DNA of 64,000 nucleotides from JAAFIM01 sp964467315 (GTDB taxonomy: Bacteria; Bacteroidota; Bacteroidia; Chitinophagales; Saprospiraceae). The position numbers were made by a program, and so were the translations under genes. Location: NCBI GenBank assembly GCA_964467315.1, contig CAYXSA010000003.1, forward strand, positions 56,488-120,487, written 5' to 3'. Below the pieces are notes generated by a model. It did no database searches. It was not told the origin of the DNA and was given only the letters and a program-made list of their open reading frames with translations. Below, in pieces: positions 42,055 to 49,362 of this stretch (positions are counted from its first letter, which is position 1; the number at the start of each line of letters is the position of its first letter).

Positions 42055-44814
42055 TCAATCAAGCTTATACACCACCAATTTATTGCCATTACCCACAACG
42101 ATAGACTCCGAGCCATTGCCCACGAAATCGACCAACTCGAAGCGCGTACTACCCGAGAGCGGAAAGCCTTTGATTAACTGCCCTAATTCGTCGTATAGGT
42201 AAATTTTTTGTTGCGGAGCGTGCAAAGCACAGATACGCGCCCGCGCCGAACGCGGCGAAGGCAGGGCAAATACCTCCGTTGGTTTTTCTTCCAAAGTCTT
42301 TTGCCAAGCCGTTTTGTACTGATTTTTTTCGTCGTAGTAGGTCAATAGCAGGGTGCCGTTGCTGTAGCGCAAATAATCCTTGCGCGTATCGCCAGTGAGG
42401 TCGGCAAAGGAAAATTGAGCATTCTGGTTTACCTGTGGCGCACTGGCAAGATTGAAGCTCGCCCCTTTGAAATTGGCGACCTGTATCGCCCCGCCGCTTA
42501 ATCCGATGGCAATGCGCTCCGCCTGCTCGTCGATGGCTGGCGCGCGCAAATTGCCCCCGCTCATACCCACAAAGTTCGCCTTTGCTACCGCATCAAACTG
42601 AATAATTCCCAATCTGCCCCCCTTGAATACGCCCACCACATAATAATCTTGCTTTTTGCCTCGCACAAACTGCAAAGGCTGCTGTAGCACCCCTGTCGAA
42701 GCGCGCGGATTCCAGCCCACCAGCGGCACCCCGCTTTTGTCATAGCCATAAAGGTTGCCATTGGTGCAGCCCACTATCAAACGCACGCCTTTGCTGTAGT
42801 CTATCAGCAGCATACCTGTAGAGGCAGGAGCTGGCAGCGGGATACGCTTGGCAAGATTGCCGTTTTTTTCGATAAAATAAATATGCTCACGGGTATTGAA
42901 AACGAGTTGTAGGGTCTTCGCATTGTGATAGTCCAGCCCGTAGACATCGGAAAGTATGGGCAGCTCCAGCGCATATTCCCAGAGCAATTCCCCGTTTTGG
43001 TTGAACAAATACAGCACATCTCCCGTATCTTGTACGGCGACGCAATAGCTGCCGTCTTCGTTGTTTTTGACAATATGGGGTTTGCCGCGCAGGGGGGCAT
43101 GTAGGTCATACTGCCAAGCAACATTCACCGCCTGCCGATGCTCAATATGCAGGGCGCTGGTATCTGTGCGCTGCACAAAGGGGCGTAGACTGTCGCCGCT
43201 TTCGGTATGGGGCAGATGCCGAAATTGTATAGACTGCGTAAACTGCCCCTTGCCGCTGGCTTGCAGTTGCATCGTTATCGGGCTAAAATGCCGTAGATAA
43301 TCCCATTGCTCAAAGATAAAAGGGTGCATTTCTAAGCCTGTGCAGGCTTCGAGTACAGGCAGCAGATATTTTGTCTGTATAAATACGTGCAAATGGTTGC
43401 CCCTGCTTAGGCTGCGGCTCAAAAACTCGCAGGAAGGCAGGCGTATAAGCTGCTGGCGAAAATTATACTTCTCTATCCAAACCTGCAAAGCGGCAGCACT
43501 GTTGCAAAATACCACCAAATCGCCCACAAAAACATAGTACGGATTACTAAGCGGGTGCAAAGCTGCCCCAAAGATGGGCACTAAAAGGCTATCGGTAGCG
43601 ATGCGCTGTATCTCGAAATTTTGATAATTGGCGGCGGGCAATTCGCCGAATTTGTTGGCGTATTCGCGCAAGGAAGCCCGCGCAGCGCTGGTATCTTTGA
43701 GCCGTAGGGCTACGAATTTATTGCCGCTAAAGTCCCGAGAAGTCGGATTGGTCAAGAAAAAAAGTAGCTCCCCCTGCAAATGAGGCAGTAGATAATCCTC
43801 AAATTCTACATGGCGCTGCGCGTTGTAGGCTTTGTAAAAATGCTGCATATCGTCCAAACCGATATAAAGCGAAAGGGCAGTATTATCGGGCAGTAGCTCG
43901 GCGATGTTGGAGCTATCTACGACGCTTTCGCGGCTAAGCGACTGCCAAAAAAGGCTTTCATTTTGCGCCGTCAATTTGCCTGAAAGTTGGGTATGCGTCT
44001 TTTCGATGCCCAAATGGTAGCCGCCCCAGTCGAGATGCTGCCCCAAAAGGCTGATTTGCTGCGCCACAGTCGGCTGTAGATTACCCAGCCAAATGGGCAA
44101 ATCGCGCAGGCTGATATAGATATTGGCGGCAGCAGTATCTTCCACACGAGGCGAACGATAGACTTGGGAAAAATTGGGCGCAAAAAAAACGTTGCTGCGT
44201 ATGCGCTCCAGCTGTTGCAAGCCCAATTCTACCGCATGCGCCTTGCGCGAGGCGAGCAAAAGCCCCTCTTTTTGGGCTAAGACAAAGAGCGTTTGCCCCA
44301 GCGTATCGCGCAGGTCGTAGATTTCTTCGCCCCTATGTCGGCGGGTGCTGACGGCATAATTTTTTAGCTCTTTATTGAGTAGGGTCATATCTACTTTGCC
44401 GCCTTTCCAGCGCAGAGAAAGCAGCCAAAAAAAGCCTTCACTACCCGCCCAGACTGCTCCGCTCGCCCATTCGCTTTCCTCCGTCAAGCGAGTATAACTG
44501 CTGCTTTCGCCAAAAAGCGCGCTAAGTGTTTCCACATCTTGCGCCCATTGGCGAATCGGGTGCAGCTCGCCCCAAGCCGCCGCATAAGGCTGCTGCCGCC
44601 ACTTGCGCAAAACGCTGTGCGGATGCGGCGTTTCGAGCAAAAGCGCAGTATTGTAGGGCAGGGCTTCCATCGGACGCACCCGCTGCAAACCCGTGCGATA
44701 GCAGCCCGCCCATGCGCCCAACCACCAAATCAATAAGATACCCGCGATAACGCCGACATAGCGCATGATGCGCCATTGGCGACTATATTCTATCTTCTGA
44801 AAAGGCGTGGACAT
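42055..44814 (-). CDS. Membrane-anchored DUF3352-like protein with a propeller-like C-terminus
   Basis: 919 residues with one N-terminal membrane span (VGVIAGILLIWWLGAWAGCY). The first 550 residues have the DUF3352-like pattern of Bacteroidota proteins: ALPYNTALLLETPHP, a second LLPDNTALSLYIGLDDM repeat, and DLVVFCNSAAALQVWIE. The rest (about 590-919) consists of repeating four-strand units with GDVLYLFNQNGELLWEY, GNLYGYDKSGVPLVGW and IYLYDELGQLIKGFPL, like PQQ or FG-GAP propeller blades. It is probably a periplasm-facing scaffold or envelope sensor. No catalytic motif is seen and the role is unknown. Confidence 0.65.
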   Translation of the reverse strand: MSTPFQKIEYSRQWRIMRYVGVIAGILLIWWLGAWAGCYRTGLQRVRPMEALPYNTALLLETPHPHSVLRKWRQQPYAAAWGELHPIRQWAQDVETLSALFGESSSYTRLTEESEWASGAVWAGSEGFFWLLSLRWKGGKVDMTLLNKELKNYAVSTRRHRGEEIYDLRDTLGQTLFVLAQKEGLLLASRKAHAVELGLQQLERIRSNVFFAPNFSQVYRSPRVEDTAAANIYISLRDLPIWLGNLQPTVAQQISLLGQHLDWGGYHLGIEKTHTQLSGKLTAQNESLFWQSLSRESVVDSSNIAELLPDNTALSLYIGLDDMQHFYKAYNAQRHVEFEDYLLPHLQGELLFFLTNPTSRDFSGNKFVALRLKDTSAARASLREYANKFGELPAANYQNFEIQRIATDSLLVPIFGAALHPLSNPYYVFVGDLVVFCNSAAALQVWIEKYNFRQQLIRLPSCEFLSRSLSRGNHLHVFIQTKYLLPVLEACTGLEMHPFIFEQWDYLRHFSPITMQLQASGKGQFTQSIQFRHLPHTESGDSLRPFVQRTDTSALHIEHRQAVNVAWQYDLHAPLRGKPHIVKNNEDGSYCVAVQDTGDVLYLFNQNGELLWEYALELPILSDVYGLDYHNAKTLQLVFNTREHIYFIEKNGNLAKRIPLPAPASTGMLLIDYSKGVRLIVGCTNGNLYGYDKSGVPLVGWNPRASTGVLQQPLQFVRGKKQDYYVVGVFKGGRLGIIQFDAVAKANFVGMSGGNLRAPAIDEQAERIAIGLSGGAIQVANFKGASFNLASAPQVNQNAQFSFADLTGDTRKDYLRYSNGTLLLTYYDEKNQYKTAWQKTLEEKPTEVFALPSPRSARARICALHAPQQKIYLYDELGQLIKGFPLSGSTRFELVDFVGNGSESIVVGNGNKLVVYKLD

Positions 44815-44820
44815 ATTTTT

Positions 44821-44848
44821 GAATGACGAATGACGAATGACGAATGAC
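44821..44848. repeat. Four GAATGAC heptamers
   Basis: Perfect units, 6 nt upstream of the start codon of the leftward DUF3352-like gene, so copy number would change its leader. Confidence 0.92.
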
Positions 44849-44873
44849 GAATTTTGCGCCTTATTTTTATTTT

Positions 44874-45023
44874 TTGGGGGCTACCCTTGCGGCTTTGCCG
44901 CTGCGGGTCGCTACGCTACGGGTTCGCCTATCGGCTCATACCTTCGCGCCGATGGCGCTCGGTACTGCGTGAGCCGTAGCATGCTACGGCTCTACACGCA
45001 GCCCTCCGCATCGCTAGCCCGAC
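44874..45023 (+). repeat. Family B repeat, copy B3
   Basis: TTTTTTGGGGGCTACCC, a GCGGC/GCCGC hairpin, CGCTACGCTACGGG, and CTCCGCATCGCTAGCCCGAC. It carries the GAGCCGTAGCATGCTACGGC palindrome found in family A copies. Confidence 0.78.
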
Positions 45024-45141
45024 AAGCGGTACACGCTAAAAAAAGAGCGGGGCAAAGATAGAAAATTGCAGGCATAGAAATTTTCTTGCTATTAGGAGAA
45101 TGCTTTATTTCTCTGCGCGCCCGCCTTTTAGGCGGGCGTTT

Positions 45142-45244
45142 GCGTGAGGGATAGTAGAGCCGTAGCATGCTACGGCTCGAATAGCCCGACCCAGCGACCT
45201 TTAAGCGCCGCCTTTTGGGCGGCGCGGGGAGCTGGGGCACGCCC
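45142..45244 (-). repeat. Family A repeat, copy A14
   Basis: GCGTGAGGGATAG, GAGCCGTAGCATGCTACGGC, AATAGCCCGACC, a GCGCCGCC/GGCGGCGC hairpin and GGGGCACGCCC, about 200 nt before the next ATG. Confidence 0.9.
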
Positions 45245-45450
45245 AAAAAATAAAAAGATAAAAAACTGTAACCTCCTTCTAAAAGCTGCGTTAAGAGGGC
45301 TAAGAAAAAAAAATAGAAAAATAAAAATTTTCTATCCCAGCGCACACCACAATAAAAATACTGCGCATCTTATGTTTTGTTGTCAGTTAATTCGCTGCCA
45401 ACAGTGAAAGACCTTCGTTTATTTTTTCACGCCTTTTTCCATTCCGAACT

Positions 45451-47022
45451 ATGAAATTCCTTGCAAAATTTACTCCCGCATTCTTAGCGCTTTTTTTGGC
45501 AGCTGCTCCCATGCAAACCGTTAGCGCGCAAAACCTCTGGACGGACGGCGCACGCATACAAACGCAAACTAATAATTTTGTCGATGAAAAACCTGGCTAT
45601 CGCCAATGGCAGCCGCAGTACAGCATCACGAAAGTAGCCTATCAGGGCGAGGATATGACCATCACTTTCCAATATAAGGGCTACTATAGCTATATTTCTC
45701 TTTGGGAAAAAACAGCGCCCGAAGCTTGGGTTTTGCGCGACGATAAAGGCAATGTGCATCGCGCCAAATTTATCGGCAACGTAGCACGCAACGGCGTAGT
45801 CTTCGAGAAAGACATCACGAAAAAAACGGTGCATTTTAATGCTGCCGATACGGATATTATCACGGCAGAAATTACCTTCCAACGCCCTGCAAAAGACGTA
45901 CAAAAGGTCGATTTGCTCGAAGGCGTGGCGTATCTCGAATATAGCAATCACTTCCACGTTTTCGATATTCCCGTCTTCCAAACTAAAGAGGTCTCCGACC
46001 TCGCCGAAAAAACGGTAACGCCCTTTGTAGAGCAAGCCCTCATTAACGACGATTTGATAATCAGCGATTATTTCGTGGACGATACCGAAGTGCTCAATGA
46101 GGCACTTGAAGAACTCGAAGAACCTGTAGAAATTGCTACCGAAGAGGTAGAAAATTTCGACTGGGATTTTGAGGAAGAGCCTTATACGCCAGGTCTTGCG
46201 CCCGCTTATGCGCTGACAGATATGGTGAAAGCCGTGAAAAAGCCCGCCTACAAATCGCACAACAAAGATTATACGGTTGACCGCATCGAGTACCGCGAGA
46301 AAGAAATGGTCATCACCTTCACCTTCCACGACGATAACTACCCCAGTGGTACGTTCTATGGTCCCGAAGGCGAGCACGCTTGGTTCTTGAAAGATAAGGC
46401 AGGCAACAAATACCCCTCTATCGCCGTCAATAACCTGCGCATGAATGGCGCAACCATCGCCGAAGGCATTTCTACCAGCGTCGTAACCTCCTTCATGGTA
46501 GAAACCGACTTCAAAAGCAAAAATAAATTCACTTGCGATATCGTATTTCCTCGCCTGCCCGACGGCGTGAAATTGGTAGACCTTATCGAAGGTGTAGGCG
46601 CTGAAGACCGTTCTTATCACTTCAACGCTTTCAACATCAAAGTACAACAATTCCGCACCCAAGCGGAGCCCGTAGTAGAGCCCGCAGTAGAAGAGCCCGC
46701 AACAGAAGTGGTTGCTGAAGCTACCGAAAAACGTGAAGTTCGTCCAGGTGCGATGGAAGTAGCCGTATCCGAGAGCTATACGCTGTTCCCCAACCCCAAT
46801 ACGGGCGCTTTCTCCCTTATCAACAAGGGCGCTAATCAAGAAAAAGCGACAGTTCAGGTGCTCGACCTTAGCGGTAGATTGCTCTTCAGCCAGCAAACAC
46901 CCCTTTTGGAAGGTGCTACACAAGGTTTCAAAGTCGACAATCTCGTAGCGGGTCAGTACTTGGTGCGCATACAGCACGCCGACCAGACTGTAGAAACGCT
47001 GAAAATGATTGTGGTGGAGTAG
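45451..47022 (+). CDS. Type IX secretion substrate with two tandem beta domains
   Basis: 523 residues. A signal peptide ends near TVSAQ. Two homologous domains follow: residues about 45-180 (YSITKVAYQGEDMTITFQYK ... VDLLEGVAYLEYSNHFHVFDI) and about 270-405 (YTVDRIEYREKEMVITFTFH ... VDLIEGVGAEDRSYHFNAFNI). They are separated by an acidic linker (ELEEPVEIATEEVENFDWDFEEE). A second E/V/P-rich linker leads to a type A sorting domain: YTLFPNPNTGAFSL, VLDLSGRLLFS, AGQYLVRI and a basic/hydrophobic end KMIVVE. Such domains direct export through the type IX system and attachment to A-LPS. The duplicated domain family is not recognised. A terminator lies downstream at 47166-47203. Confidence 0.85.
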   Translation: MKFLAKFTPAFLALFLAAAPMQTVSAQNLWTDGARIQTQTNNFVDEKPGYRQWQPQYSITKVAYQGEDMTITFQYKGYYSYISLWEKTAPEAWVLRDDKGNVHRAKFIGNVARNGVVFEKDITKKTVHFNAADTDIITAEITFQRPAKDVQKVDLLEGVAYLEYSNHFHVFDIPVFQTKEVSDLAEKTVTPFVEQALINDDLIISDYFVDDTEVLNEALEELEEPVEIATEEVENFDWDFEEEPYTPGLAPAYALTDMVKAVKKPAYKSHNKDYTVDRIEYREKEMVITFTFHDDNYPSGTFYGPEGEHAWFLKDKAGNKYPSIAVNNLRMNGATIAEGISTSVVTSFMVETDFKSKNKFTCDIVFPRLPDGVKLVDLIEGVGAEDRSYHFNAFNIKVQQFRTQAEPVVEPAVEEPATEVVAEATEKREVRPGAMEVAVSESYTLFPNPNTGAFSLINKGANQEKATVQVLDLSGRLLFSQQTPLLEGATQGFKVDNLVAGQYLVRIQHADQTVETLKMIVVE

Positions 47023-47031
47023 CATGATGCC

Positions 47032-47105
47032 GTAGGTACTGCGCCGCTCGCTATGGCTCGCGGCGCTGGTACAATGCCACCTGAAGGTGGCATCTGTAGC
47101 AAGTA
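47032..47105 (+). repeat. Family C repeat, copy C4
   Basis: GTAGGTACTGCGCCGCTCGC, GGCGCTGGTACAATGCC, the hairpin GCCACCT/AGGTGGC and TGTAGCAAGTA, directly after the stop of the type IX substrate. Confidence 0.75.
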
Positions 47106-47165
47106 TCTACGAAATTGTGTGGATAGCTGCCGCCTATTTTGCTTCCTCTCGTTGTATTATATAGA

Positions 47166-47203
47166 AAATTCCGCTGCCTCGAAATGGGGCGCGGAATTTT
47201 TTT
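47166..47203 (+). terminator. Intrinsic terminator abutting the next promoter
   Basis: AAATTCCGC pairs with GCGGAATTT, the inner GCCTC/GGGGC extends the stem, and seven Ts follow. The last T is the first base of the TATATTTG box of the next gene. Confidence 0.85.
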
Positions 47204-47210
47204 ATATTTG
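47203..47210 (+). promoter_or_regulatory. -7 box of the GNAT/oxygenase pair
   Basis: TATATTTG; the start is expected at about 47217, at or just before the first possible ATG, so 47229 is the better start for the GNAT gene. Confidence 0.6.
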
Positions 47211-47228
47211 CCGATAATGATTTTGTAT

Positions 47229-48218
47229 ATGTTGCGAATACAGACGGATATACTTCGCTGCGCTTACATACGCCGAGCCGATGGCACTGATAGGGGCTTG
47301 GCTAATTTTGTGCTCTGCGAAGGCTGGGAAATCGGCATCGTGCGCAGCGACTGCCCGACGGTAGCGGCGGCTATCTCGGCTTTGCTTTGCAGCGTATTGG
47401 ATAAGGCACGCAATACGGCAGAGGGCGGGCATTTGCCTGCGGCAGTGGTGCAGCGGATACAGGAAAATGTTATTTCGCCTACGGCGGTGGCGCAGTTGTG
47501 GGGGCAGACGGGCTATAGGTTTGTGCTGACGCGCTCGGTAGATGCCCAAACGCATGAACTATTGGCGACGATGTTGGTAGCCAAAAGCGTGGAAAGCTTG
47601 TTTTTTTTCACGGGAGCATACAATAATCTGCTACAGTCGCGGCTCAAAGAGCAAATAGATTTATCTATGCCGCACCCAAATTTGCGGGATATGCTTTGGT
47701 TTTCGCAGTTTGATTTTCCCGATTTGGGGGAGTTTAAGCCGAGCGACTACCATCAAATCGCCAATTTTGCGGTTTCCTTGCCTTATCAGGCTAAGGGGCT
47801 GGGGAGGCTTTTGCTACAACAGATACAGCAAAAGTATGCGGCAAGCTATCTTTCTGCTTTGGGGCGGGAGCCTCTGCATGGGCAGCCTTTGCTATCGGGG
47901 CGGGGCTTGTGGCAGATAGGCGACCCGCCTTGGCTGCTGAAAATGCGCAAATTGGGTTTTTATCTGCGGGCAGGGGCGGAAAGCTTTTTCATAGAGCAAG
48001 CGGGCGCACCCCTGCCTGCTATCTTTGCCGCCGATGGGCATAAAATCGACAATGTCGAATATAATCGCTCTTTCGGTTTGCCGCAGTTGTACGAGGGCTG
48101 GCAGCCAAATCACTCGAGGGAGCATCTAATGCATCGAATAGCGAAAGTACAGCGGCTCGCAGTATCGCCCCATGCCAAATTACAGTATTTTCAAACGCTT
48201 TTTGATTTTGTAGTATGA
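47229..48218 (+). CDS. GNAT-like acyltransferase of unknown substrate
   Basis: 329 residues starting MLRIQTDILRC. ATG 47217 would be leaderless, and ATG 47139 precedes the promoter and terminator. The C-terminal half has a GNAT motif A, NFAVSLPYQAKGLGRLLLQQ (Q/RxxGxG/A for the CoA pyrophosphate), but it is followed by an unusual insertion (LGREPLHGQPLLSGRGLWQIGDPP) before the late MRKLGFYLRAGAESFFIEQ strand. The N-terminal part (ISALLCSVLDKARN...) is unfamiliar. The substrate is unknown. The gene ends in ATGA shared with the next start, so the two proteins are translationally coupled and probably act on one target. Confidence 0.65.
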   Translation: MLRIQTDILRCAYIRRADGTDRGLANFVLCEGWEIGIVRSDCPTVAAAISALLCSVLDKARNTAEGGHLPAAVVQRIQENVISPTAVAQLWGQTGYRFVLTRSVDAQTHELLATMLVAKSVESLFFFTGAYNNLLQSRLKEQIDLSMPHPNLRDMLWFSQFDFPDLGEFKPSDYHQIANFAVSLPYQAKGLGRLLLQQIQQKYAASYLSALGREPLHGQPLLSGRGLWQIGDPPWLLKMRKLGFYLRAGAESFFIEQAGAPLPAIFAADGHKIDNVEYNRSFGLPQLYEGWQPNHSREHLMHRIAKVQRLAVSPHAKLQYFQTLFDFVV

Positions 48219-49015
48219 GCAATTTTATAAAAAAAGAGCGCAGCGAAACCACGCAAAAGAGCGCCCAATTTACAGGCGAGGGCGCGTATCATGGTGCTTC
48301 CAACAAGGAGCCAGAACTAACTTATATCGCTGCACAAAGGCAGCATTTTGAGCCAGAAATGCAGCATTTCGCCAATCCTTTTGCTATCAAAGCGCAGCTG
48401 GAGCCGCCTACTCAAACCGAGATACAAGCCGATGCGACGACTTTCGTTTGGGCGGAATGGGAACTAGCGAAGCGAGAAGCGGGCAAGCTGACGCGCTCCG
48501 TTTTGGAGGCGATGGAGCCGCACTTGCGAAGGGATAAACGCTATATATACGTCGACTCGAAGATACAATTTTTTCGCAAGGGGCATTTGCCTGTGGATAG
48601 TCGCCTCTGGCACATAGACGGCACGCGCACCATACGCGGCGAGCAAGCGCGGGCTTTGGGTTACACGCTTTTGCACGATTTGCAGGCGAAAAAAAGGGAG
48701 GGTTTGGAGGAGCATTATTTGGCGTATCAATCCTCAGGGCACTGCGCTACGGAGTTTTTGAGGGAGCCTATAGGGCTGCTGCTGCCTGCCTACATAGCGA
48801 GTTTCGACCCCTTCGATGCGGCGGTGCAGGCGCTAAATTTGCCTGTTTTTGCGCAGCCTGCCGCCAGCATTGTGCATTTTACGGACGATACGATACATAG
48901 AGCCGTGCCCGCGACGGCAGATGGCTGGCGTTTGTGGCTGCGGGTGCTGGAAACGGACAAGGAAATACGGATTAGCCCCCATGTGATAGACTGTTATGGG
49001 ACGGTGTTTGTTTGA
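48215..49015 (+). CDS. 2OG-Fe(II)-oxygenase-like protein coupled to the GNAT gene
   Basis: 266 residues, cytoplasmic. The first 75 residues look unstructured. A plausible non-haem iron site is visible: HxD in LWHIDG (H133, D135), a distal H228 in DDTIHRAVPA, and an Arg after it (R243 in WRLWLRV) where 2-oxoglutarate would bind. Spacing and the VHFTDDTIHRAVPATADGWR context fit the double-stranded beta-helix hydroxylases. No specific family was recognised. The ATG overlaps the stop of the GNAT gene by 4 nt. Repeat A15 starts 7 nt after the stop. The chemistry is inferred from the metal triad only. Confidence 0.55.
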   Translation: MSNFIKKERSETTQKSAQFTGEGAYHGASNKEPELTYIAAQRQHFEPEMQHFANPFAIKAQLEPPTQTEIQADATTFVWAEWELAKREAGKLTRSVLEAMEPHLRRDKRYIYVDSKIQFFRKGHLPVDSRLWHIDGTRTIRGEQARALGYTLLHDLQAKKREGLEEHYLAYQSSGHCATEFLREPIGLLLPAYIASFDPFDAAVQALNLPVFAQPAASIVHFTDDTIHRAVPATADGWRLWLRVLETDKEIRISPHVIDCYGTVFV

Positions 49016-49022
49016 TTTTTTT

Positions 49023-49121
49023 GGGCGTGCCCCAGCTCCCCGCCCGCTAAAGCGGGCTTAAAGGTCGCAGGGTCGGGCTATGCAGGGCAGCCACAAGGGC
49101 TGCCCCTACTATCCCTCACGC
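49023..49121 (+). repeat. Family A repeat, copy A15
   Basis: GGGCGTGCCCC 7 nt after the stop of the oxygenase-like gene, compound hairpin with a CCCGC/GCGGG arm, GTCGGGCTATGC, GGGCAGCC/GGCTGCCC insert and TATCCCTCACGC. A GCAGGCTCGC/GCTCGCCTGC hairpin follows. Confidence 0.9.
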
Positions 49122-49241
49122 TTTGCAGGCTCGCAAAGGCTCGCCTGCTTTATACAAAAACGGGAGTTTTTGCATGCAAGGGCTGTACTGTTATAATTTT
49201 TTAATGCGCGCCGCAACTTTTTGCGGCGTGCGCCATATCCT

Positions 49242-49346
49242 GCGTGAGGGATAGTAGGGGCGAATCAACATTCGCCCCTGTAGGGGCGATGGTGAAACGC
49301 CCCGAATAGCCCGACCGCCGCGCCTTTTTGCGCGGCGGGCACGCCC
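49242..49346 (-). repeat. Family A repeat, copy A16
   Basis: GCGTGAGGGATAG, GGGGCGAATCAACATTCGCC, AATAGCCCGACC, a GCCGCGC/GCGCGGC hairpin and GGGCACGCCCC, 16 nt from the stop of the GH3 gene. It is paired with A15; a GCGCGCCGC/GCGGCGTGCGC hairpin lies between them. Confidence 0.9.
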
Positions 49347-49362
49347 CAATAAAAACCCCGAA

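Noticed and set aside
45484..47025. 513-codon open frame on the minus strand
   Set aside because: It lies wholly antisense to the type IX substrate gene, which has a signal peptide, duplicated domains and a sorting domain. The antisense product is rich in F, Y and H with no domain and reflects codon bias.
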